A stretch of DNA of 11,195 bases from Acholeplasmataceae bacterium UBA6190 (GTDB taxonomy: Bacteria; Bacillota_I; Bacilli_A; Acholeplasmatales; Acholeplasmataceae): contig DITG01000102.1 in NCBI GenBank assembly GCA_002422045.1, positions 1 to 11,195 on the forward strand. Direction: 5' to 3'. The position numbers and the translations under genes are program-made. The notes beneath the pieces were generated by a model, which worked only from the letters and a program-made list of their open reading frames with translations, had not been told where the DNA came from and ran no database searches. This document shows positions 1 to 5,497 of the stretch, piece by piece. The stretch's first letter is position 1; each line of letters starts with the position of its first letter.

Positions 1-165
1 ATGACATCAGACCGTCCTTATCGTAAAGGCATGAGTGTAGAAAAGGCCATAGAGGAAGTCAAACGCTGTTCAGGGTCACAGTTTGATCCGATCATTGCAC
101 GAACGTTCATCGAAATGATTACCAACTTGGAAGTTCATGAGACACATCATTCGTCAAAACTATAA
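1..165 (+). CDS. HD-GYP domain protein, C-terminal end (partial)
   Basis: Frame 1 is open from the window edge to a TAA at 163-165 and gives 54 residues. They begin MTSDRPYRKGMSVEKAIEEV and continue with a CSGSQFDP stretch. The (T)SDRPYRK...EEA...GTQFDP pattern is characteristic of the end of HD-GYP domains, which hydrolyse cyclic di-GMP and are often fused to PAS, GAF or response-regulator modules. The catalytic HD and GYP motifs lie upstream, outside the window, so activity and N-terminal domains cannot be judged. The ATG at position 1 is an internal Met of the domain, not the true start. A terminator follows 19 bp after the stop, so this is the last gene of its transcript. The family call is fairly sure from this short tail; the role in c-di-GMP turnover is inference. 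Confidence 0.8.
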   Translation: MTSDRPYRKGMSVEKAIEEVKRCSGSQFDPIIARTFIEMITNLEVHETHHSSKL

Positions 166-184
166 ATCATCAATCATCGTAACT

Positions 185-208
185 AAAAAAGCCCGCTTGG
201 GCTTTTTT
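185..208 (+). terminator. Rho-independent terminator after the HD-GYP gene
   Basis: AAAAAAGCCC, loop GCTT, GGGCTTTTTT: a 10-bp perfect stem with a four-base loop ending in six T. The flanking A and T runs make it potentially bidirectional, but no minus-strand gene ends here, so it serves the upstream HD-GYP gene. Confidence 0.9.
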
Positions 209-274
209 GATTGAGACGACAAATTGAAGCCATCGAAAAAATGAGATGTGTCAAGCGTCATAAGCATCGATGAT

Positions 275-302
275 TTGAGGATTGTCCATAATATGTTATA
301 AT
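275..302 (+). promoter_or_regulatory. Promoter of the MFS transporter gene
   Basis: A perfect TATAAT at 297-302 is preceded by TG at 294-295, giving an extended -10. A weak -35 candidate TTGAGG at 275-280 lies 16 bp upstream. Transcription would start near 309, giving a leader of about 23 nt that contains the ribosome binding site AAGGAGA (321-327). Confidence 0.75.
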
Positions 303-331
303 GAAATAGATTTTTTGACAAAGGAGACGCT

Positions 332-1516
332 ATGGCAACAAAAAAACATTCTTTGATGATTTTATCTTCCATCGTGATGATGTTACTCATGGGTACTGTC
401 TATGCCTATAGTGTCTTTCGTTTTCACATCGAAAGCACTTATCAGGTCGGAACCTTCAAAAGTGGGTTGCCCTACATGACGTCACTGTTTTTCTATGCGC
501 TGTCGATGATGATTTCAGGTCGTTTGCTCAAGCCAAATCGACTGAGAAAGTTTGTCTTTTTCGGTACCTTGCTCATTGCATCAGGATGGTTCATCTCCGG
601 ATTATCAGGTGCGTTTGTTCTGCTTGTCTTTGCCTACGGTTTTTTGATTGGAACTGGGGTTGGCATGGTCTATGGTGTACCGATTTACATGGTCCAGAAA
701 CTATTTCCGAAGAAAAGCGGACTGATGACAGGCATTATCTTACTCGGATTTGGAATGTCGCCTTTACTTACTGCACCCCTTGCAAGTTTGCTGATTCAAA
801 AAGTCGGTCTTCAAACAACTTTCTTCGTCTTCAGTCTTTTATTTATGGTGATCCAGTTACCCTTGTCTTACCTTTTCATTCTCAAAGAGTATACGGAATT
901 CAAAGCTGTTGTGCCTGATCCTGTGGTGCATGAGCGACTCAAGCCATTCAAACGGATTTATGGCTTGTTTGTGATTGCAACCACCATCGGACTGATGATG
1001 ATTGGTTTGTCTTATCAGATTGGAGTCGTTCACTATGGGTTTGATGCGAAAGATGTCACACTATCACTGTCGTTTTTCGCACTTTTAAATGGACTTGCAA
1101 GACCGCTATTTGGAAAACTCATGGATCAAAAAGGATTCAGATTTTCCGTATTGCTCAGTCTTGGTTTGATCGCTTTGGCTTCTTTGTTGGGCTTGCTTAA
1201 TCAAGGACAGCATATCGTGCTCTATGTCATTTCATTCGGACTGTTTTGGTTTAATCTCGGGGCTTGGCTCGCCATCGTTCCAGCAACCATCAAAGAATTC
1301 TATGGCATCAAACAATATTCAAGAAAATATGGTGTGATGTTTACAGCTTACGGCGTCGGTTCCATCATCGGATCTTTGATTTCTGGTACGATCATGGATG
1401 TGCTCGGTTGGACAGGATATCTTTACATTGTTATTTTGGTGTTCATCGGTATTTCGGTATTCATCTTGATTCATATTCATCAACAGACAAACAATCCGAA
1501 GGTTTCACAAACCTAG
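332..1516 (+). CDS. MFS transporter, oxalate/formate antiporter (OFA)-like
   Basis: A 394-residue polytopic membrane protein of normal MFS length with about 12 hydrophobic segments, the first at residues 8-29. The two halves are separated by a charged cytoplasmic loop near 185-208. The MFS loop 2-3 signature appears as SGRLLKPNRLRK (62-73) and its second-half counterpart as GLARPLFGKLMDQKG (254-268). The block YGIKQYSRKYGVMFTAYGVGSIIG near 324-347 matches the OFA subfamily, whose characterised member exchanges oxalate for formate. Most relatives are uncharacterised, so the substrate here is unknown, probably a small organic anion. The ATG has a strong ribosome binding site, AAGGAGA, 4 bp upstream. 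The gene is a single-gene unit with its own promoter and terminator; neighbours give no clue to the substrate. The family call is firm, the substrate is not. Confidence 0.85.
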   Translation: MATKKHSLMILSSIVMMLLMGTVYAYSVFRFHIESTYQVGTFKSGLPYMTSLFFYALSMMISGRLLKPNRLRKFVFFGTLLIASGWFISGLSGAFVLLVFAYGFLIGTGVGMVYGVPIYMVQKLFPKKSGLMTGIILLGFGMSPLLTAPLASLLIQKVGLQTTFFVFSLLFMVIQLPLSYLFILKEYTEFKAVVPDPVVHERLKPFKRIYGLFVIATTIGLMMIGLSYQIGVVHYGFDAKDVTLSLSFFALLNGLARPLFGKLMDQKGFRFSVLLSLGLIALASLLGLLNQGQHIVLYVISFGLFWFNLGAWLAIVPATIKEFYGIKQYSRKYGVMFTAYGVGSIIGSLISGTIMDVLGWTGYLYIVILVFIGISVFILIHIHQQTNNPKVSQT

Positions 1517-1539
1517 TGAACTCTATAGATATAAAGAAC

Positions 1540-1563
1540 AAAGCCATCCGCGGATGGCTTTTT
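1540..1563 (+). terminator. Terminator between convergent MFS and YdeI-like genes
   Basis: A perfect 20-bp palindrome at 1541-1560 (AAGCCATCCG/CGGATGGCTT) forms a hairpin followed on the plus strand by a run of five T (1559-1563). The opposite strand continues GTTCTTTAT, a weaker U-rich tail, so the hairpin may also terminate the convergent minus-strand gene ending at 1574. Confidence 0.85.
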
Positions 1564-1573
1564 CAATGGATGA

Positions 1574-2161
1574 CTATTCATCATGAAGGCCTTTGCCATC
1601 CATGATCCGGTCAATGTGTTTTTCAATTCTTGATTTCTTGGTCTGTGATTGTTTGGGAGCATCGAAAAATAAGATGTATCCTTTTTTTCTGCCAGGAGTC
1701 AAGGCTTCAAATGCTTCTTTCAACGATGGATATTCATGAAACATCTGATAGAGTTCATCAGGATACTCGAGATCCTTGGTGTATTCGATCTTGAGGCCTG
1801 CTTTTTCTATTGCGATTGCTTCTATGATGTAAGCCTTGATGATATCAGACTGTGCATGAATCTCATCTGAATCTTTGAATTTGATGAGTCTTGAAGACTC
1901 GGTGTTGTTTCCGGGTTTGACCAACACATGATTGGGATCTGAAAGAAGTGAACCTTTGAAAAAACCAATCGATATGAAATCCTTGAAGGCACCGATGATG
2001 GCAATGTTTTTACCCTCTTGTGTGTAAACGGGTTGCCACCACTTTTTTTCTTCCTTCAATCCGCTTTCTAATAAAATCTGTCTTAATGCGATATACTCGT
2101 TTTTCCATACTGTTGCCTGACTGATGAACGTGTCAATCCATGGATCTGTCTGAAACATCAT
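1574..2161 (-). CDS. YdeI family protein (DUF1801 / OmdA-like)
   Basis: A 195-residue soluble protein. Residues about 20-110 carry the DUF1801-like fold region (KWWQPVYTQEGKN, then GFFKGSLLSDPNHVL). The C-terminus LTPGRKKGYILFFDAPKQSQ (154-173), with ARIEK-type SRIEKHIDRIMDGKG following, is the hallmark tail of the YdeI/OmpD-associated family. The biochemical role of this family is not established; names such as 'bacteriocin protection' or 'iron chaperone-like' are weak labels. The frame extends upstream to an ATG at 2185, but that ATG overlaps the -10 box. The start is placed at 2161 (or the adjacent ATG at 2158), just downstream of GGGAGGT. Monocistronic, convergent with the MFS gene. No signal peptide or membrane segment. 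Confidence 0.85.
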   Translation of the reverse strand: MMFQTDPWIDTFISQATVWKNEYIALRQILLESGLKEEKKWWQPVYTQEGKNIAIIGAFKDFISIGFFKGSLLSDPNHVLVKPGNNTESSRLIKFKDSDEIHAQSDIIKAYIIEAIAIEKAGLKIEYTKDLEYPDELYQMFHEYPSLKEAFEALTPGRKKGYILFFDAPKQSQTKKSRIEKHIDRIMDGKGLHDE

Positions 2162-2165
2162 TATT

Positions 2166-2217
2166 ACCTCCCATGACGAGTTCATTATAGTGCTTTAACC
2201 CAATGAAAGCAAATCAA
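2166..2217 (-). promoter_or_regulatory. Promoter and RBS of the YdeI-like gene
   Basis: On the minus strand, TTGCTT (2207-2212) and TATAAT (2184-2189) are separated by 17 bp. Transcription would begin near 2177, leaving a leader of about 16 nt containing GGGAGGT (2166-2172), which is 4 nt before the ATG at 2161 and 7 nt before the ATG at 2158. The ATG at 2185 lies upstream of this transcript start and cannot be used from this promoter. Confidence 0.8.
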
Positions 2218-2399
2218 GTGCTATGGATGAGATTTTCCTGAAGTGATTGAATCTGTATTTAAGAATATATGAAAAGGTGATGAGTGGTTTTGTATTGAAT
2301 CACAACCATTTATGATGATTCATCTTCTTATGCACATTTTATGACTCATCAGGGAGAAATTGATCATTTGAATCTGATGTTGCCATTCAAGGACAACTG
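2190..2399. other. Non-coding interval with no confirmed feature
   Basis: Apart from the YdeI-like promoter at its left edge, I see no RNA gene, repeat or convincing terminator here. Short open stretches on the plus strand (for example from an ATG at 2331 into the end of the YwaF-like gene) have no ribosome binding site and no recognisable product. The YwaF-like gene lacks an obvious terminator in this interval. Confidence 0.5.
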
Positions 2400-3116
2400 T
2401 CACTTACTTTGATACTTATATTTTGATTTTTCTGCGATCTTTATGATCGAATACATACCAAGCATCAAGAGTGCAGCTAATAAAACGATGACAACATCAT
2501 AAACGACTTGATGGATTTCTTGAAAAATGATCATGAAATCAACGGGAGGGTTCATGAGAAATAATTCATCTGATCCACCGAATTTAAACGTTGCATATCC
2601 AGAAATCAAACCATATCCGGATAGCCAAATCATAGAAGTGATTAAATCTTTCCTAAGTGGAGTAAATCCAAGCACTCTGTATCCATAAATGGCGAACCAT
2701 CCGATCGCGGCATGGGCTCCGAAATAAGTCCAGCCATCCCATCGATCGAGTCCCCATAAAGTATCAAAGAAGAAAAAGGTCAAGAGAGTCCCAAAGGCAT
2801 AAAAATAGACAATATTGAATATCTTTTCTTTTTTGAATGCAAGTGCATAGGTGAGTCCATACAGAGCAATCCCACACAGTGGAATCCGAAAGAGGGAACC
2901 ATTGAGGATTCTATGCTCAAAAACTCTCCATTCAAACAAAATGGCCAATCCGACGAGCGTATAACGGATGTATTTTTCATATTTGAGTGTTCTCAGTTTT
3001 GGACCGATGATCCAAAAAAAGACAAGCGATAAAAAAAAGCCTATTAATAAAAAGATGTGTGTCGAACTGAACCATTCGATGGATTGTCCGATTTGATCAC
3101 TAAAAAATTCTTGCAT
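2400..3116 (-). CDS. YwaF/TMEM164-like integral membrane protein
   Basis: A 238-residue membrane protein of unknown function resembling the bacterial YwaF (TIGR02206/TMEM164) family. It begins with a short amphipathic stretch and SSTHIFLLIGFFLSLVFFWII (TM1, about 18-37). Further hydrophobic segments lie near 50-65, 77-94, 101-118, 131-147, 160-177 and 204-226, giving about seven helices. A polar block FDTLWGLDRWDGW at 117-129 sits between helices, and FGAHAAIGWFAIYGY (132-146) resembles the conserved His-containing helix of the family. The longest frame begins with a TTG at 3143 inside the -10 box. ATG 3116, preceded by GGGG (3125-3128) at 8 nt, is the supportable start. The gene ends in TGA at 2400-2402 and stands alone. 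Family assignment is moderate; no function is assigned. Confidence 0.65.
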   Translation of the reverse strand: MQEFFSDQIGQSIEWFSSTHIFLLIGFFLSLVFFWIIGPKLRTLKYEKYIRYTLVGLAILFEWRVFEHRILNGSLFRIPLCGIALYGLTYALAFKKEKIFNIVYFYAFGTLLTFFFFDTLWGLDRWDGWTYFGAHAAIGWFAIYGYRVLGFTPLRKDLITSMIWLSGYGLISGYATFKFGGSDELFLMNPPVDFMIIFQEIHQVVYDVVIVLLAALLMLGMYSIIKIAEKSKYKYQSK

Positions 3117-3124
3117 ATGATTTA

Positions 3125-3171
3125 CCCCGCTATTCATAACCAATTATAGCATTTTGAAATCAGAAAAGTCA
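3125..3171 (-). promoter_or_regulatory. Promoter and RBS of the YwaF-like gene
   Basis: On the minus strand, TATAAT at 3143-3148 preceded by TGC makes an extended -10. TGACTT at 3166-3171 is a plausible weak -35 with a 17-bp spacer. Transcription would start near 3136. The GGGG at 3125-3128 serves the ATG at 3116, so the upstream TTG (3143) and nearly all of the in-frame extension are not translated from this promoter. Confidence 0.7.
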
Positions 3172-3297
3172 TGATATGTTCTACTTTAACACATTGGTTC
3201 TAATTCTTCATTGCAAAAAGTCCTATGATCATGTCTGACATAGAAGTCGTCAGATTCCGCCCGTTGGATTTCAACACTTCAAGTGAGATAACAAGTG

Positions 3298-3350
3298 AAA
3301 AATCTAATGATTGTATTTCTGATTTTGTATTCAAATAGAGATAGATTTTT
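3298..3350 (-). terminator. Possible terminator of the CPBP protease gene
   Basis: Perfect 9-bp inverted repeats TAGATTTTT (3342-3350) and AAAAATCTA (3298-3306) directly follow the stop codon on the minus strand, the second arm ending in five U. The arms are AT-rich and the loop is about 35 nt, so the structure is weak and could be chance in AT-rich DNA. Confidence 0.3.
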
Positions 3351-4066
3351 TATAGAAAGAAAGAAAGTATTACAGTCAATCCAATCATGAGAACATTTGT
3401 AAAACTATGCATGATCATGGGATACACTACACTTTTTGATTTTTCATAGCAATCGCCATAAAAATAGCCCAATACAATCGCATAACCGACTTGAAAGATC
3501 GAATATGAGATAGAAAAAGGATTGAATGAAAAGCTGATGTGTGCAATTCCAAAGATGATTGAAGAAAACAAAACAGCATAACTGATGTGCTTATTTAGTC
3601 TTTTCTCAGTGATCAAGAAGGCAAATAGACTGATAGAAAATGCTCGAAAAATAAGTTCTTCAGAAGGTCCAGACAACAAGAGTTGAAATCCTAGATAACC
3701 TGCAATATTTCTTCCGGTAAGCGGATATGCAAATGGGCTGAATGAACCTGATAGAATAGTCATGATAAACGCGATTGCAGTATATATTGAAAAGATCATC
3801 ATGAATTTCTTGAGATAATTCAAACCAACTGTGCGATTTCCTAATCCTAGATGAAATTGAACATTTGTAAATCTCACAAAGAAAAACATCAGAATCATGA
3901 TGATGAGTGCTTGTGCGATGTGATGTATGCTAATCCACATGAATGCTCCATCAGGGTCAATGGATTGAACATTGAACAAATCAGCGATGAGTCCTCCAAT
4001 TTTAGGAGCTATCAGTAAAACAAAAACTAATAATAAGATCAAGACAAAATTAAATACATACTTCAT
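3350..4066 (-). CDS. CPBP family intramembrane glutamic endopeptidase
   Basis: A 238-residue polytopic membrane protein of the CPBP/Abi (PF02517, Rce1-like) family. All signature motifs are present: EELIFR at 136-141 (catalytic Glu pair and Arg), FGIAH with F172 and H176, and HSFTN with H220 and N224. Hydrophobic segments lie near 5-20, 48-66, 88-105, 122-133, 142-152, 163-175, 186-204 and 222-237. Family members cleave or process substrates within the membrane; bacterial ones are linked to bacteriocin self-immunity, peptide maturation and, in the MroQ group, to quorum-sensing peptides. No bacteriocin or pheromone gene is adjacent here, so no substrate can be named. The frame opens at 4108, but AAAGGGGA 7 nt before the ATG at 4066 and the hydrophobic N-terminus just after it favour 4066. 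Monocistronic, stop TAA. Confidence 0.9.
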   Translation of the reverse strand: MKYVFNFVLILLLVFVLLIAPKIGGLIADLFNVQSIDPDGAFMWISIHHIAQALIIMILMFFFVRFTNVQFHLGLGNRTVGLNYLKKFMMIFSIYTAIAFIMTILSGSFSPFAYPLTGRNIAGYLGFQLLLSGPSEELIFRAFSISLFAFLITEKRLNKHISYAVLFSSIIFGIAHISFSFNPFSISYSIFQVGYAIVLGYFYGDCYEKSKSVVYPMIMHSFTNVLMIGLTVILSFFL

Positions 4067-4073
4067 ATCATTT

Positions 4074-4122
4074 TCCCCTTTGGCATATTTCATAGATTGG
4101 AAAGGCATAGCGCATCATTGTA
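4074..4122 (-). promoter_or_regulatory. Promoter and RBS of the CPBP gene
   Basis: TACAAT at 4117-4122 on the minus strand is preceded by TGA, an extended -10; no good -35 is visible. AAAGGGGA at 4074-4081 lies 7 nt before the ATG at 4066 and decides that start over the in-frame ATG at 4108, which has no ribosome binding site. Confidence 0.6.
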
Positions 4123-4234
4123 TCATCATTTTAACATATTGATTTTTGATTCGATTCAATGATTTGTACTTTTTTTGATCCCTTGTTTTTCGACAACAGA
4201 GAATGCCATATTGGAAAAATCACCTCTTTGTATG

Positions 4235-4272
4235 AAAAAAGGTTTGATACTCTGTGAACGGGTATCAAACCT
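4235..4272 (-). terminator. Terminator of ssrA
   Basis: On the minus strand a perfect 11-bp stem AGGTTTGATAC (4262-4272) / GTATCAAACCT (4240-4250) closes an 11-nt loop and is followed by a run of T ending at 4235. It begins about 18 nt after the CCA end of the tmRNA. Confidence 0.92.
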
Positions 4273-4289
4273 CATGTGATTAAAAAAAA

Positions 4290-4627
4290 TGGTGGAGATG
4301 AGGGGATTTGAACCCCTGTGCAAAACACTTCGCATAACACTTTCTACATGTTTATTCCGTTTATGATTTCGCACCGTATACGAAACGAACAAAAGTCCAC
4401 GGCACTATCCTATGGTATTCGTCTATTGGTCTAGGTTCAACAATAGATATAACTTACTGAGTTGGCCGCATCAGAACCGTAAGTAAATTCAGAATTGGCA
4501 CGCACCTTTTCTTAGGCAGCGAAAGAGTAAGACTGGTTTCCGGTTATTATAACCTCGGCTTTTTTACATGAGCGACCATGACATGCTTATGCGATACTCC
4601 ATGCCGTGACGAATCCATAACATCCCC
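4290..4627 (-). ncRNA. ssrA: tmRNA (transfer-messenger RNA)
   Basis: On the minus strand the RNA begins GGGGATGTTATGGATTCGTC (4627 downward), the canonical tmRNA 5' end. It finishes with a T-arm GGGGTTCAAATCCCC and CATCTCC-A-CCA (to 4290), with CCA encoded. The 7-bp acceptor stem pairs GGGGATG with CATCTCC, including one G-U pair. The length of about 338 nt is ordinary for a one-piece tmRNA. tmRNA is charged with alanine, rescues ribosomes stalled on broken mRNAs with SmpB, and adds a degradation tag. A frame ending ...GNQSYSFAA-TAA (stop at 4512-4514) supplies the tag. The gene has its own promoter and terminator and is divergent from the HAD-ABC operon. The longest reading frame over this locus (to 4156) crosses both the RNA and its terminator and is not a gene. 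Confidence 0.97.
4512..4559 (-). other. tmRNA tag-peptide reading frame
   Basis: Reading the tmRNA toward its internal TAA (4512-4514), the in-frame codons from 4559 give AEVIITGNQSYSFAA. Two Lys codons (AAA AAA) precede the GCC, so the true resume codon could be one or two codons earlier. The C-terminal hydrophobic-Ala-Ala ending is the usual protease recognition end of ssrA tags. The frame is well supported at its 3' end; the exact first codon is not. Confidence 0.7.
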
Positions 4628-4636
4628 AGCGCATAT

Positions 4637-4665
4637 ATCTTACATCAAACCAAATCTTTTGTAAA
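4637..4665 (-). promoter_or_regulatory. ssrA promoter
   Basis: On the minus strand TTTACA (4660-4665), a 17-bp spacer and TAAGAT (4637-4642) lie 9 nt before the mature 5' end GGGGATG. That spacing suits a start 1-3 nt upstream of the processed end, with RNase P trimming the short leader. Confidence 0.75.
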
Positions 4666-4679
4666 GACTTATTATTAAA

Positions 4680-4724
4680 ATGATGATTTCTGTAATGGTA
4701 TAATGAAATCATCATGATAATTTC
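4680..4724. promoter_or_regulatory. Three ATGATRATTTC half-sites around an extended -10
   Basis: An extended -10 for the plus strand, TGG-TATAAT (TG 4696-4697, TATAAT 4699-4704), sits between perfect 11-bp inverted repeats ATGATGATTTC (4680-4690) and GAAATCATCAT (4705-4715). A third copy, ATGATAATTTC (4714-4724), follows directly, so 4705-4724 is itself a 20-bp palindrome with one mismatched pair. The arrangement looks like an operator occupying the core promoter of the HAD-ABC operon; 14 bp between the outer arms hold the -10. The regulator is unknown. The symmetric element could also touch the divergent ssrA promoter, whose -35 is at 4660-4665. Confidence 0.6.
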
Positions 4725-4739
4725 ACAAACTCACTGGAC

Positions 4740-4753
4740 TGATCTATAGATCA
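4740..4753. repeat. Perfect 14-bp palindrome TGATCTATAGATCA
   Basis: A fully symmetric 14-mer between the two candidate promoters of the HAD-ABC operon. It could be a dimeric repressor site or, if transcription starts at the upstream promoter, an imperfect leader hairpin (no loop is possible without opening the centre). Function is inferred only from position and symmetry. Confidence 0.4.
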
Positions 4754-4800
4754 TTTTCAAATAACTTGCATAAAACACCCAATATCATACAAGGAATTCG

Positions 4801-4831
4801 TGATATAATAAACAAAACACAACAAAGGGGA
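4801..4831 (+). promoter_or_regulatory. Proximal extended -10 promoter and RBS of the HAD gene
   Basis: TGA-TATAAT (4801-4809) is a consensus extended -10 without a convincing -35; transcription would begin near 4816. AAAGGGGA (4824-4831) follows, 6 nt before the ATG at 4838. The frame extends upstream to a TTG at 4766, but that start precedes this promoter and has no ribosome binding site, so 4838 is preferred. Confidence 0.7.
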
Positions 4832-4837
4832 AACAAC

Positions 4838-5497
4838 ATGATCAAAGGCATCATCTTCGACATGGATGGCACAATTTTAAACACACTCACCGATATCACA
4901 CAGAGTGTCAACCATGCACTCACCTTATTTCATCTACCCACAAAAACAGAATCAGACATCAAACTTGCTGTCGGTAACGGTGCACTCAAATTGATTGAAC
5001 GTGTGACACCAGAAACTTTCACGAAAGAACAGATCCACGATGTTTGGAAAGTTTATCAAACCTACTATGATCAACACTCAAGTGATCATACAGGCCCTTA
5101 TCCAGGCATTATGGAGCTACTCTACAAGTTGAAAGCCAAAGGACTCAAGTTAGCGGTTGTTTCCAATAAGTTTGAACACCTGGTCCAATCGTTGAATATC
5201 GAGATGTTCAAGGGATACTTTGATGCCTCGGTCGGAGAAGTCAAAGGGATTCCCATCAAACCGGATCCTGCAATGGTTTTCAAGGCACTTCATATCCTAG
5301 ACTTGAATCCTGAAGAAGTCCTTTATGTCGGAGATTCCGAAGTCGACATCATCACTGCACAAAACGCACATTTAACGAGTGTTGGTGTGACTTGGGGATT
5401 CCGTTCTGAAGCATTGCTCAGAAGTCACCATGCAGATTACATCATCCATCACCCCATAGACTTACTCTCTATCATTTCCGGAGGTCACAGATCATGA
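4838..5497 (+). CDS. HAD-superfamily phosphatase, phosphoglycolate phosphatase-like
   Basis: A 219-residue cytosolic HAD hydrolase of the Gph/PGMB-like (subfamily IA) type. Motif I is FDMDGT with nucleophile D8 and acid/base D10. The helical cap spans about residues 15-85. Motif II is VVSNK with S109, motif III is K141 in KPDP, and motif IV is GDSEVD with D166 and D170. All catalytic residues are present and the length is typical. Such enzymes dephosphorylate small phosphates such as phosphoglycolate, sugar phosphates or pyrophosphate (PpaX); the substrate cannot be fixed from sequence, so no symbol is given. It is the first gene of the operon with the two ABC proteins: its TGA overlaps the next ATG (ATGA), implying coupled translation. 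Whether it acts with the transporters or is only co-expressed is unknown. Confidence 0.88.
   Translation: MIKGIIFDMDGTILNTLTDITQSVNHALTLFHLPTKTESDIKLAVGNGALKLIERVTPETFTKEQIHDVWKVYQTYYDQHSSDHTGPYPGIMELLYKLKAKGLKLAVVSNKFEHLVQSLNIEMFKGYFDASVGEVKGIPIKPDPAMVFKALHILDLNPEEVLYVGDSEVDIITAQNAHLTSVGVTWGFRSEALLRSHHADYIIHHPIDLLSIISGGHRS

Noticed and set aside
315..320. A perfect TTGACA just before the MFS start codon
   Set aside because: It lies only 12 bp before the ATG with no -10 at proper spacing; it is part of the leader next to the ribosome binding site.
2331..2402. Short plus-strand frame starting MTHQGEIDHLNL that runs into the end of the YwaF-like gene
   Set aside because: It has no ribosome binding site or promoter and resembles nothing I recognise; a decayed gene remnant is possible but not supportable.
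3225..3338. A 37-residue plus-strand frame beginning MIMSDIEVVRFRPL between the YwaF-like and CPBP genes
   Set aside because: No ribosome binding site, no promoter and no recognisable homology. It is the length chance alone can produce and it runs against both flanking genes.
4156..4392. A 78-residue minus-strand open frame across the end of ssrA
   Set aside because: It overlaps the 3' part of the tmRNA including its T-arm and the complete terminator hairpin, so it is a by-product of a structural RNA gene.
3350..4627. The CPBP protease next to ssrA as a possible bacteriocin immunity or peptide-processing locus
   Set aside because: CPBP proteins can serve such roles, but no precursor peptide, leader-peptidase or radical enzyme gene is present, and the gene has its own promoter.
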